Source: Herbaspirillum sp. 3R11
GTDB taxonomy: Bacteria; Pseudomonadota; Gammaproteobacteria; Burkholderiales; Burkholderiaceae_D
Direction: 5' to 3'
Assembly (NCBI RefSeq): GCF_004563925.1
Contig: NZ_SPNJ01000001.1
Span: 868,001 to 932,000, forward strand
DNA length: 64,000 bases
Below, piece after piece: positions 17,375-25,537 of this stretch. The translations under genes and the position numbers were made by a program. Positions within the stretch are counted from its first letter, which is position 1. Each line of letters opens with the position of its first letter. Below the pieces are notes generated by a model, which was given only the letters and a program-made list of their open reading frames with translations, was not told where the DNA came from and searched no databases.

Positions 17375-20069
17375 TGCATCTCTGCGTCAACGCTTGCAAA
17401 GCTGGGGTATCGATTCTCTTACTGATGTCCAGCAATTGGCGATTGCTGCTGGTGCTGCCGCAGGTCGCAGTCTGGTTGTTAGCGCGCCAACATCTTCCGG
17501 TAAAACCCTAGTTGGGGAAATTGCAGTCTTATGCGCCCTACGATCAGGAGTTCGAGCGATCTATCTCGTATCCCATAAGGCGCTTGCAGATCAGAAATAT
17601 CTCGATTTCGCCGCTCGATTTGGAGAAGCTGCTTCTGAGCCGATTGCATCGGTCGGATTGAACACCGGTGATCGTGCTGAGGGCTACGTGGATGCACAGT
17701 TAATGGTTGCAACTTACGAGAAAGCACTTGGTTTGTTTTTGAGTGGACAGCTTAGACCAAACAATGCGTTAGTTGTAGCTGACGAATTACAGATTTTGAG
17801 TGAGCCTGGGAGAGGGCCCGACATTGAAGCGCTCTGCTCAGGGTTACGCCAACGCGGCATCAAACAATTTGTGGCGCTGACAGCGACCGTTGAAAATCCT
17901 GAAGACATTGCAGGATGGATGAATTGCGAACTCGTTCGTAGTGCGCACCGTGATGTGCCTCTCTACCAAGAAATCTGGTACGGAGGGCGTGCTCATAGGA
18001 CCAAATTTGGTGACGACGATGGGCAGGATGTGTTAGGTGGGGTCGCTAGAACGAATGACATCAACATAGTCGTCGATCATCTGTTGCAACTTGGACGTGG
18101 TCCCATTTTGGTATTCACAGAAAGCCGCCGTGAAGCGCAAGACTTTGCGACAACGTTCGGGAGAAATCGGCCTCGTGTTGGTGTAGGTATTGCGTTGGCG
18201 CAGCAGTTGGACTTATTTTCCGAACCAACAGAAGCGTCCGATCAGCTCCGTGAAAATGCCGAACGCCGCATTGCCTTTCATACAGCGGACTTATCGCCAC
18301 AGGAAAGGCAGGTCATAGAGGGCGGCTTTCTGGATGGTAAGTTTGAAGTTTGTTTTGCCACTTCAACTCTTGCCGCAGGAGTTAATTTCCCATTTCGGAC
18401 AATTGTCTTTTCCAAATTGACCTATCGTTTCGGTGACAGGGCAGGAAGCCATATTGTCAGATCTGATTATCGCAACATGTCAGGACGGGCCGGCAGGTTG
18501 GGAATGCACCAAGACGGATTTGCTGTGTTGTTACCGCAAAATGGCGTTGAACTTACTCATGCCAATATGTTGGTTCAATCAAGCAATGATCGCCTTAATT
18601 CTCAATTGGTTAATCTTAGTTTGCGTAAGTCTATTTTGACGTTGATAGCTTCAGGACTGGCCAGTAGTTTTGCTGAGGTGATGAAGTTTTTTGAGAACAC
18701 TCTTTACTGGTATCAAACGCTAAATCGCAATCCGGCTAAATTGACTACTCTGACAATAGAGAGCCGTGCAGCCATTGACTGGCTTAACGCTAACGCATTA
18801 ATCCGAGAGCAAGTGGAAGCTCTATTCATTACGCCACTGGGAAGTGCTGCTGCAATGTCGGGACTGCTACCTGCCACAGCCGTCCAATTTGCAGCGATGT
18901 TACGCGTCATAGGACCAAAATTGGCATTGAACTTCGAAGAATGGATTCCAGGATTGATTTATGCGGCGTGTGCCAGTGATGAGTTTAGAGCTGAACGTCC
19001 ATCTCGATTTTTTCCCTTCCCGTCAAAAAATACATATGAATCTATTACGTTCTGGGGGACCAAGTCTTTACCGGTGACTCTTGATCGCAATGACCTTAAG
19101 CTAGCGCATTGCGCTCATGCGATCACACTTTATGCAGATGGTTTGGCGGATCGGAAGATATCGTACATAACGCACGTGCCAGCAGGAATGATCCATCGCC
19201 TAGCGTTAGATGTAGCGTGGGTGCTTGATGGATTACATAAACTTTCCACGACACCCGAGCTCGCTTGCCCACAATCGGTCAGCAATCAAATTGCTATGTT
19301 GGCGCGGCGTGTTCGCTGGGGGGCGCCCACCGAAGCGTTGGATGTGCTACGAGTCGCGGAACGACATGGTGTACCGGGTTTTGGCCGACAGCGAGCAATG
19401 GGTCTTATCGCGCAGGGGATTGAGACGCTCCATGACATCCTGGAAACTGCGAAAGATAAGTTAGTGCAGTTATTGCGAAGCGAACCGAGAGCTCAAGCGT
19501 TGATAGATGCAGTCTCAAGTACTGTGGGATTAGGGGTAAGCCGACTCTCTGCTGCGCATCAAAAAACGGGACAGGAGTTGGGTATCCAACACCATATCAA
19601 AGCATGTGATGATGCTTTGGGAACTCTTTACGAAGAAGCTATTGCCGCGCTAATGAAAGTCGAAGCTGCTTGGGTTGTAACTTTGCTGGATGATGGTACC
19701 CGACCCAATGTCCCAGACTTGCTAATCGAACTGGGCTCTCAGAAGATTCTTCTTGAATGCAAAACCTGCACAAAATCACCGGCTCTAATCAAGAAGGAAG
19801 AGGCTTGGGCGGTCGTTCAAAAGGCAGCAGATTTTGACCCTCTTATGCGGCGTGTAACGCTGGGTAAGCCAATGTTCGATGAAACGTCTAAGAAAAAAGC
19901 TGCAGCATCAAGGGATATTACGTTGGTCGAACATAGCGTGTTCATGGAGGGGCTTCTGCGTGTACATGGAGGCACATTACCAGTAGCCGATTTTATGACT
20001 TGGCTCAGCAATCCCGGGGTTGCCGAACTTGAGCGGTTAGGTGGAAGTCCAACTTATTTAGGGAAATAG
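17340..20069 (+). CDS. Ski2-like SF2 helicase with C-terminal PD-(D/E)XK-type nuclease motif, putative defence gene B
   Basis: A 909-residue protein. The helicase core has a Q-motif region (SLTDVQQLAI), Walker A APTSSGKT at 49-56, motif II DELQ at 148-151 (the usual DExH has Gln instead of His), motif III TAT at 181-183, FHTADLSPQER at 313-323, motif V TSTLAAGVNF at 341-350 and motif VI YRNMSGRAGRLG at 377-388; this is the Ski2/Hel308 type. Near the C-terminus, PDLLIELG (D793) and LLECKT (E806-x-K808), preceded by a Glu-bearing helix (GTLYEEAIAAL), fit a PD-(D/E)XK nuclease. The start is ATG 17340 with GGGAGAAG upstream; GTG at 17337 is an alternative. AT-rich like its upstream OLD-type partner. 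A combined helicase-nuclease acting with the TOPRIM nuclease is inferred. Confidence 0.83.
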   Translation: MKISDLEGPGVDASLRQRLQSWGIDSLTDVQQLAIAAGAAAGRSLVVSAPTSSGKTLVGEIAVLCALRSGVRAIYLVSHKALADQKYLDFAARFGEAASEPIASVGLNTGDRAEGYVDAQLMVATYEKALGLFLSGQLRPNNALVVADELQILSEPGRGPDIEALCSGLRQRGIKQFVALTATVENPEDIAGWMNCELVRSAHRDVPLYQEIWYGGRAHRTKFGDDDGQDVLGGVARTNDINIVVDHLLQLGRGPILVFTESRREAQDFATTFGRNRPRVGVGIALAQQLDLFSEPTEASDQLRENAERRIAFHTADLSPQERQVIEGGFLDGKFEVCFATSTLAAGVNFPFRTIVFSKLTYRFGDRAGSHIVRSDYRNMSGRAGRLGMHQDGFAVLLPQNGVELTHANMLVQSSNDRLNSQLVNLSLRKSILTLIASGLASSFAEVMKFFENTLYWYQTLNRNPAKLTTLTIESRAAIDWLNANALIREQVEALFITPLGSAAAMSGLLPATAVQFAAMLRVIGPKLALNFEEWIPGLIYAACASDEFRAERPSRFFPFPSKNTYESITFWGTKSLPVTLDRNDLKLAHCAHAITLYADGLADRKISYITHVPAGMIHRLALDVAWVLDGLHKLSTTPELACPQSVSNQIAMLARRVRWGAPTEALDVLRVAERHGVPGFGRQRAMGLIAQGIETLHDILETAKDKLVQLLRSEPRAQALIDAVSSTVGLGVSRLSAAHQKTGQELGIQHHIKACDDALGTLYEEAIAALMKVEAAWVVTLLDDGTRPNVPDLLIELGSQKILLECKTCTKSPALIKKEEAWAVVQKAADFDPLMRRVTLGKPMFDETSKKKAAASRDITLVEHSVFMEGLLRVHGGTLPVADFMTWLSNPGVAELERLGGSPTYLGK

Positions 20070-20080
20070 TTGAGTATCAA

Positions 20081-20130
20081 TTAGTCAGGCATCTTTGGGG
20101 AATCCGATAGAAGTAAGATGCCTGATCTAA
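20081..20130. repeat. Inverted repeat at the right edge of the AT-rich island
   Basis: CAGGCATCTT (20086-20095) pairs perfectly with AAGATGCCTG (20115-20124). With one bulged base the arms extend to TTAG...CTAA (20081-20130). The loop is about 19 bases. There is no T-run on either strand, so it is not a classical terminator, although it lies 12 bases after the helicase stop. It may be an mRNA-stabilising hairpin or an island boundary element. Confidence 0.5.
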
Positions 20131-20157
20131 TGACGACACGAGGCTAAACAAGGATTG

Positions 20158-21429
20158 TCATTTTGCTTGCTTCAAATACCGCTTCCGCCAAGGCTTCAAC
20201 ACCAGCAACGCCAACACCGCAGCCAAAATATCCAACGTGATAGCCGTCCCGAACACCGGGTGCCAGCTACCAGTCTTCTCATGCATCAGCGCCGCCAGCG
20301 GTCCGCCGAGAATCGATCCTATCCCCTGCGAGATATACAGCCAGCCATAGTTGGCCGTCGCGTTGCGCGTGCCGAAGGTGTCGGTCAGCGTCGACGGGAA
20401 CAGTGAAAAGATCTCGCCCCAGCCGAAGAACACCACGCCCGACAACAGCACGAACAAGACCGCGTTATCACGCGTCATGAGCCACAGCGCCATGGCGACG
20501 CCTTCCAGTGCGAAGGCGAAGAACATGGTGTTTTCGCGGCCGAAATGATCCGACACCCAGCCGAAGAAAGGGCGTGTCAAACCATTGGTCAGACGGTCGA
20601 TGGTCAGCGCCAGCGGCAGCGCGGCGAGGCCGAACACCATTACGCTGGTGATGCCGAAGTCGCGCGCGAAGCTGGCCATTTGCGAGGTTACCATCAGGCC
20701 GGACGTCGACATCATGGTCATCATGCAGAACATCAGCCAGAACAGCGGCGTACGCAGCATCTGGCGTGGCGTCAGGTCGTTGCCGGTGGATTGCGCGACG
20801 CGCGTTGCCGGCAGTGCCGTCAGCGGGTCGGGCGAGCGCAGCGCTTGCGAGGCGATCACGCCGATCACGGCGAAGATGATGCCGAACTGCCACAGCGTGC
20901 TTTCCAGGCCCTGGCCGGCCAGCGCCGACGAGATCGGGAAGGTGGTCAGGATCGCGCCCATGCCGTAACCGGCGGCCACCATGCCGACCGCAAAGCCGCG
21001 GCGATCAGGGAACCAGCGCACCATCTGGCCGACCACGCCGACATACACGATGCCGGTGCCGAGTCCGCCGACCAGGCCGTAGCTCAGGTACAGCATGCCG
21101 ATGCTCGACGCCTGCGACGCCAGCACCCAGCTCAGGCCCGACATCAGCGTACCGATCGAGATCAGGCGGCGCGCACCGAAGCGTTCGATCAGGCCGCCCT
21201 GGAACGGTGAGAAGAAGGTCTGCAAGACGATCAGCATCGAGAAGGTGATCTGCAGCTCCGACAACGGCACGCCGAGCTTGGCCGAGAGCGGTTTGGTGAA
21301 GAGCGTCCAGACGTACTGCGGGCTGGAAATCGCCATCATGCAAATCAGGCTGATCAGCAACTGGAACCAGCGATTCTGCAGCAATCCTGTGGCGCCGAGG
21401 GGCGCTGAGGTGTTGGTCAGGGTGGTCAT
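20158..21429 (-). CDS. OFA-family MFS transporter (oxalate/formate antiporter-like)
   Basis: A 423-residue major facilitator protein with 12 predicted membrane segments. The N-terminal half (SSPQYVWTLFTKPLSAKLG; GGLIERFGARRLISIG; YGLVGGLGTGIVYVG) has the features of the oxalate:formate antiporter (OFA) family. OFA members carry various monocarboxylates or dicarboxylates, and no oxalate-degrading genes are nearby, so the substrate is open. A GntR-family regulator lies immediately upstream on the same strand, and a palindromic operator candidate sits about 70 bases before this start. The end of the gene faces the AT-rich island. Confidence 0.85.
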   Translation of the reverse strand: MTTLTNTSAPLGATGLLQNRWFQLLISLICMMAISSPQYVWTLFTKPLSAKLGVPLSELQITFSMLIVLQTFFSPFQGGLIERFGARRLISIGTLMSGLSWVLASQASSIGMLYLSYGLVGGLGTGIVYVGVVGQMVRWFPDRRGFAVGMVAAGYGMGAILTTFPISSALAGQGLESTLWQFGIIFAVIGVIASQALRSPDPLTALPATRVAQSTGNDLTPRQMLRTPLFWLMFCMMTMMSTSGLMVTSQMASFARDFGITSVMVFGLAALPLALTIDRLTNGLTRPFFGWVSDHFGRENTMFFAFALEGVAMALWLMTRDNAVLFVLLSGVVFFGWGEIFSLFPSTLTDTFGTRNATANYGWLYISQGIGSILGGPLAALMHEKTGSWHPVFGTAITLDILAAVLALLVLKPWRKRYLKQAK

Positions 21430-21497
21430 GTTTTTCTCCTGGAATAAGTGGGAGCCGCAGGGGAATAGCGGGGAATGGCGCTTTGCAGGCCGTTGTC

Positions 21498-21517
21498 AAT
21501 TTATGTATGCATAAATT
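21498..21517. promoter_or_regulatory. Candidate GntR (FCD) operator
   Basis: AATTTATG-TATG-CATAAATT, perfect 8-base arms with a 4-base centre, 69 bases upstream of the transporter start at 21429 and just downstream of the GntR gene. AT-rich palindromes of this size are typical targets of FCD-type GntR repressors. Assignment to this regulator is by proximity. Confidence 0.6.
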
Positions 21518-21697
21518 TCAGAGGCAAAACGAATGCAGGAAACGTGCCATTGGGCATGCATTGCTCCAGGGTGATGAAAGAGCGCTGCGCATGCCGGAGA
21601 AAACCGGCAGTGTCAGGATGAAAGTGGCAGATGATCGACCGGAAGTGCCTGCTGGGCGGGACTTTCAGCACCCAGTAAGCTGCACTAAATGCGTGCT

Positions 21698-22471
21698 TCA
21701 GCCGAAGCGTTTGCGCCGTGCGGGTGCCGGTGAGGGGTGTTGGGCCATCTCGGTGCGGACCTGTTCGAGCCGGTCGATGGTGATTTGCTGGACGACGGCG
21801 TGGCTGTCCTGGATGTGCCGTTCGGCCAGTGCACCCGCATGTGCGGCGTCGCCGGCGGCAATGGCGTCGAGGATGGCGATGTGTTCGTCGTAGGTGTCGC
21901 CGATGCAGTCGCCATAGGCGAAGTCGAGGCGGCGCATGATGCGGATGTGGTCGGTGACCTGGCGATAGACGGCGTCGGTTTCCGGATTGCCGGCGGCGGC
22001 CACCAGCGCCAGGTGGAAGCGTTCGTCGAGCGCCGCCACCGCGAGGCCGTCGCTCAGGCGTTCGGCCGGGGTCACACGCCAGACTGTGCCGGCTTCTTCC
22101 AGCAAGGCCGCGCGCGCTGGATTGGAAGCGGCCGAGGCAGCGCAGATGCGCCGCACCGCATGCAGCTCGATCATTTCGCGCAAGTCGTACAGCGCGGCGA
22201 AGCGCGAGAAATCGATCGGCACCACTTCCCAGCCGTTGCGGAAGTAGCCGCGCACCAGGCCTTCGCTCTGCAGCCGCATCAGCGCTTCGCGCACCGGTGT
22301 GCGCGACACCTGCAGGCGTTCGGCGACGTCGTTCTCGGCGAAGCGGTCGCCCGGCAGCAGGCGGAACGCGAAGATGTCGTCGCGCAGCTTTTCATAGACG
22401 GCCTCGGCCAGCCGCAGGGCGGGGCGCCGGGGCGGCGCGTCGGCAGGTGGTGGCGAGGCTTTCGATGTCAT
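21698..22471 (-). CDS. GntR-family transcriptional regulator, FCD subfamily
   Basis: A 257-residue regulator. The winged helix-turn-helix (about residues 24-88) includes the GntR signature LQVSRTPVREALMRLQSEGLV. The alpha-helical FCD ligand domain (about 95-235) has the expected Asp/His residues for metal and carboxylate binding (LDERFHLALV, YDEHIAILDAI, AERHIQDS). FCD regulators usually sense small organic acids, which fits control of the OFA transporter gene just downstream. The C-terminal tail is basic (PARRKRFG). The 268-base gap to the transporter gene holds the operator candidate. Confidence 0.9.
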   Translation of the reverse strand: MTSKASPPPADAPPRRPALRLAEAVYEKLRDDIFAFRLLPGDRFAENDVAERLQVSRTPVREALMRLQSEGLVRGYFRNGWEVVPIDFSRFAALYDLREMIELHAVRRICAASAASNPARAALLEEAGTVWRVTPAERLSDGLAVAALDERFHLALVAAAGNPETDAVYRQVTDHIRIMRRLDFAYGDCIGDTYDEHIAILDAIAAGDAAHAGALAERHIQDSHAVVQQITIDRLEQVRTEMAQHPSPAPARRKRFG

Positions 22472-22580
22472 GCGTGGACGTGTGCTTGTACGGAAAGGAA
22501 CGTGGCGTCAATGGTAGCGCATGCGATTTGCGTCTGTCGTTTTATCTGCGCCGCCATTGATGCCATTAAGGCCATTGACG

Positions 22581-23846
22581 CTATGCAGCCGTCGCTGCCG
22601 TTGCCGCCGCCCGGTTCATGATGTTGCGGTTAAGTCGCCATACCAGCGTCAACGCCACCAGCGATGTGCCGACGATGATGTAGCCCACGGTATCGAAATG
22701 CTGCAGCTTGCCGTCCACGCCGAACGAGACGATGTGGCCGGCGATGACCGAGGCGACGCCGCCGGACAATTGCTGGATCGACGCGCTGATGGCGTTGAAG
22801 GAGCCGCGTTGGTTTTGCGCCGGCACCGACGACACCAGCGCCTGGAACGGAATCATGCGCGAGAAAATCCCCAGGAACAGGATCACGTTGACTACGATGA
22901 TCACCGGCATGGTGATGCGGCCGAGGTGGGTGTAGACCAGCACCATGATCATCGACAGGCAGCTGCCGAACAGGAACACGCGGAACTTGCCGATGCGGTC
23001 GGCGGCGCGGCCGATCAGCGGGCCGAACACGATGGTGCACAGGCCGGTGATCAGGTACACGGTCGGCAGGTGCTCGATGTCGATGCCGAGGTTGGCCACC
23101 AGGTAGGCGCTGCTGAACGGCATCAGCATGAAGCCGCCGGTCATCAGCAAAGCCGTGGTCGCAAAGGCGATCAGGTAGCGCGGTTCGGTCACGGTGTGGA
23201 ACAGATGCATCCACGCGGTGTGTTCCTGCTTGAGCTTGAGATGCTCGGTGACCGGCTGCAGTTTCCAGAACACGATCACGCCGCCGACCAGGCCCATGCC
23301 GGCCATGGCGATGAAGGGAATATGCCAGTCCCAGCGGCTCGACAGGTACAGGCCGATCGGGATGCCGAGCACCTGGCTTGCCGCGAACGCGGTCTGGATC
23401 ATGCCCATCACGCGGCCGCGCATTTGCAGCGGGAACAGGTCGGTCGAGATCGCCAGCACGATGGAGCCGATCACGCCGCCGAACAGGCCGGTGACGATGC
23501 GCGCGATCAGCAGGCTTTCAAAGGTCTGCGCCAGGCCGCACCACAGCGTCCCGATGATGAAGCCGGTATAGAAAAACAGCAGCAGTTTCTTGCGATCGAA
23601 GCGGTCAGCGAAGCCGGCCGTCAGCAGCCCGGATGCGCCGGCGCTGAAGGCGTAGGCCGACACCACCAGGCCGAACTGCTGCGGCGTGATCTGCATGGCC
23701 GGCATGATCAGCGCACCCAGCGGCGACATCAGCATGAAGTCGAGGATCACGGCAAATTGCAGGAAGGCCAGCACGCCGACGACGAACTTTTGGTAAGGGG
23801 AAAACTGTAAAGGAACGGCAGGAGTTGCGGGGGTTGCAGAAGTCAT
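22581..23846 (-). CDS. MFS transporter, drug:H+ antiporter-like
   Basis: A 421-residue, 12-helix major facilitator protein. Motif A-like GFADRFDRKKLLLFFY lies between helices 2 and 3, and RIVTGLFGGVIGSIVLA in helix 4. It most resembles DHA1-type efflux carriers, but the substrate is unknown. The ATG at 23846 gives MTSATPATPAVPLQFSPYQK before the first helix; a further 11 codons upstream are rich in basic residues and less likely. A short Ala/Thr-rich tail ends the protein. It is divergent from the PPOX-like gene at 24136 and probably independent of the GntR gene ending 110 bases away. Confidence 0.83.
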   Translation of the reverse strand: MTSATPATPAVPLQFSPYQKFVVGVLAFLQFAVILDFMLMSPLGALIMPAMQITPQQFGLVVSAYAFSAGASGLLTAGFADRFDRKKLLLFFYTGFIIGTLWCGLAQTFESLLIARIVTGLFGGVIGSIVLAISTDLFPLQMRGRVMGMIQTAFAASQVLGIPIGLYLSSRWDWHIPFIAMAGMGLVGGVIVFWKLQPVTEHLKLKQEHTAWMHLFHTVTEPRYLIAFATTALLMTGGFMLMPFSSAYLVANLGIDIEHLPTVYLITGLCTIVFGPLIGRAADRIGKFRVFLFGSCLSMIMVLVYTHLGRITMPVIIVVNVILFLGIFSRMIPFQALVSSVPAQNQRGSFNAISASIQQLSGGVASVIAGHIVSFGVDGKLQHFDTVGYIIVGTSLVALTLVWRLNRNIMNRAAATAATAA

Positions 23847-24033
23847 GTTCTTTTCTTTCTTGGTGGAGCGGGCGTGCATGCGCTCGCCGTATTTATGTGT
23901 GCCGGTCGACCGGAGCGGGAGCGACGTTCAATCGGCAAGTCTACGGCAGCCGCGGTGGGAGCGCGGGGCCGGAACCCGGGCCGAAGCCGGAGTCGGGGAT
24001 CGATGGGCAGGATGAAGACGGATCATGAGGGAA

Positions 24034-24080
24034 AATATTGTAGCTGAGGTGATAAATATTGAAAAATATTCCGAAATATT
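24034..24080. promoter_or_regulatory. Helically phased AATATT repeats upstream of the PPOX-like gene
   Basis: AATATT occurs at 24034, 24055, 24065 and 24075; the last three are exactly 10 bases apart and the first is 21 bases away, all about one helical turn in phase. They lie 55-100 bases before the start at 24136, in a GC-rich genome. This could be a curved or UP-like promoter element, or repeated sites for a small regulator. Confidence 0.45.
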
Positions 24081-24135
24081 GCGACGTAAAATGCTCCCTT
24101 CATTGTTTTGACATTGTCTGAAAGCAGGAATCCGC

Positions 24136-24714
24136 ATGAAATCCCTGGATGACATCCGCACTAACATCTGGAAAGCGCTCGCCGCAGGCGCCGGTCCGCA
24201 ACGCACGCCGTTGACGATGTGGCAAGCCGCCACCAATGGCATCGGCGCGGCTGCCGGCATGCCGCAGGTGCGCACCGTGGTCTTGCGCGATGCGGACCAA
24301 CAGGGCGGCACGGTCTCCTTCCACACTGACATGCGTTCGGCCAAGGTCGCCGAGTTGCGCGCCGATCCGCGCATCGCCATGACCGGACTCGATCTCGACA
24401 ACTTCGTGCAGATCCGCCTCGAAGGCCGCGCACAGATCTGCGCCGACGAGGCCGAACGGCGCGCCGTCTGGAATGCCGCGCGGCCGCATACGCTGATCCT
24501 GTACCGCACGCCGTTTGCGCCGGGGACGCCGCTTGATGCGCCCGAAGCCGGTCATGTTCAGGAACCGAGCAGTGAGGACGGCTATGCGAACTTCTGCGTA
24601 ATCCGCGTCGTGCTGGACAAGCTCGAGTATCTCGACATCTCGCGTGAAGGGCACCAGCGCGCGGTGTTTCTCCGCAAGGGCGATGACTGGCGCGGCGCCT
24701 GGATTGCTCCGTGA
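24136..24714 (+). CDS. FMN-binding pyridoxamine 5'-phosphate oxidase-like protein
   Basis: A 192-residue split-barrel flavin-binding protein. The segment PQVRTVVLRDADQQGGTVSF followed by HTDMRSAKVAELRADPRIAM is the typical FMN-phosphate-binding region of the PNPOx-like fold. The C-terminal FCVIRVVLDKLEYLDIS strand is also typical. It lacks the full C-terminal substrate motif expected of PdxH, so it is better called a PPOX-family protein of unknown substrate than the vitamin B6 enzyme. The ATG at 24136 follows an AAAGCAGGAATCC ribosome binding site. Transcribed singly; the SOS cassette begins after it with its own promoter. Confidence 0.83.
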   Translation: MKSLDDIRTNIWKALAAGAGPQRTPLTMWQAATNGIGAAAGMPQVRTVVLRDADQQGGTVSFHTDMRSAKVAELRADPRIAMTGLDLDNFVQIRLEGRAQICADEAERRAVWNAARPHTLILYRTPFAPGTPLDAPEAGHVQEPSSEDGYANFCVIRVVLDKLEYLDISREGHQRAVFLRKGDDWRGAWIAP

Positions 24715-24769
24715 AGTTGGCATGGTTTCTTTCCGACAACGCCGATTTTGACGAATCGCGCATCTCAGG

Positions 24770-24812
24770 TTGACTAAGCGAAGCTGGCAATATACTGTAT
24801 ATAAACACAGTA
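24770..24812 (+). promoter_or_regulatory. SOS promoter with LexA box for imuA-imuB-dnaE2
   Basis: TACTG-TATATAAACA-CAGTA (24793-24812) contains a CTG-N10-CAG LexA box at 24795-24810, with outer TA/TA symmetry. A -35 element TTGACT is at 24770-24775, and the -10 (TATACT at 24791 or TACTGT at 24793) overlaps the box, so LexA would block RNA polymerase directly. The imuA start is 12 bases beyond. Confidence 0.9.
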
Positions 24813-24823
24813 TTCAATGCCTT

Positions 24824-25537
24824 ATGCCTTCGCCATTTCTTGACATTATTGCTAGTCCCCAAAGCATCCACAGCTCCCTCTGGCGCGCATCGCAGTTGGC
24901 GCGGGGTAGCGTGCGCTGCGTTGATACCGGCTTTGCCGGTTTGTCGGCGGAGTTGCCGGGGCGCGGCTGGCCGACCGGGGCGCTGATCGACTTGCTGTTG
25001 CGCCAGCCGGGAGCAGGCGAGTTGCGCCTGCTCGGTCCGGCCCTGAAAGCGCTGGCGCCGCGCCGTATTGCGCTGGTGCAGACGCCGCATGCACCGCAAG
25101 CGATCGGCTGGCGCCAGCTCGGCGTTGACGCCGCGCGCCTGCTGTCGGTGCGCGCCGCCACCAGCGCCGACGCCGCCTGGGCGGCCGAGCAGATCCTGAA
25201 GTCGGACAGTTGCGCGGTGCTGCTGTTCTGGCAGCGCCATCTGCGCAAGGAGAGCGTGCGCCGGTTGCATCTGGCGGCGCAGGGCGGCAATACCTTGTTC
25301 GTCATGCTGCGGCCGCTCAGTTGCGCCCAGGATGCCTCGCCGGCGCCGTTGCGGCTGTCGCTGACGGCCGCCGCGGGCGGCGTCGATATCGGCTTCGTCA
25401 AGCGGCGCGGTCCGCAACGCGACACCCCCTTGTTTGTTTCACTGCCTTCTCTGAATCTTTTGCATCATGCGTCTGTGGATCGCCGTACACCTGCCCCTGT
25501 TGCCGCTGGAAGTGTTTTATCCGAACTGGTCGGATGA
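24824..25537 (+). CDS. imuA: ImuA, SOS mutasome accessory protein (RecA-like fold)
   Basis: A 237-residue protein of the ImuA/SulA-related group, encoded first in the imuA-imuB-dnaE2 cassette. In Caulobacter and Pseudomonas these three proteins together carry out damage-induced mutagenesis (known for the family). The motif region GRGWPTGALIDLLLRQPGAGELRLLGPAL matches the RecA-like core without a full Walker A. The ATG at 24824 (MPSPFLDIIASPQSIHSSLW) lies just behind the LexA box; an opening 18 codons upstream would overlap the operator. The 3' end overlaps imuB by 71 bases in another frame, giving tight coupling. Confidence 0.88.
   Translation: MPSPFLDIIASPQSIHSSLWRASQLARGSVRCVDTGFAGLSAELPGRGWPTGALIDLLLRQPGAGELRLLGPALKALAPRRIALVQTPHAPQAIGWRQLGVDAARLLSVRAATSADAAWAAEQILKSDSCAVLLFWQRHLRKESVRRLHLAAQGGNTLFVMLRPLSCAQDASPAPLRLSLTAAAGGVDIGFVKRRGPQRDTPLFVSLPSLNLLHHASVDRRTPAPVAAGSVLSELVG

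Noticed and set aside
15350-20069. Calling the island a Gabija system
   Set aside because: The first gene fits a GajA-like protein, but the partner is a Ski2-like helicase with a nuclease motif, not the UvrD-like GajB. A separate or hybrid system is more accurate.
15218-20157. Direct repeats (attachment sites) flanking the island
   Set aside because: Short similarities such as GCTAAA occur on both sides, but nothing longer than expected by chance; no integrase or tRNA.
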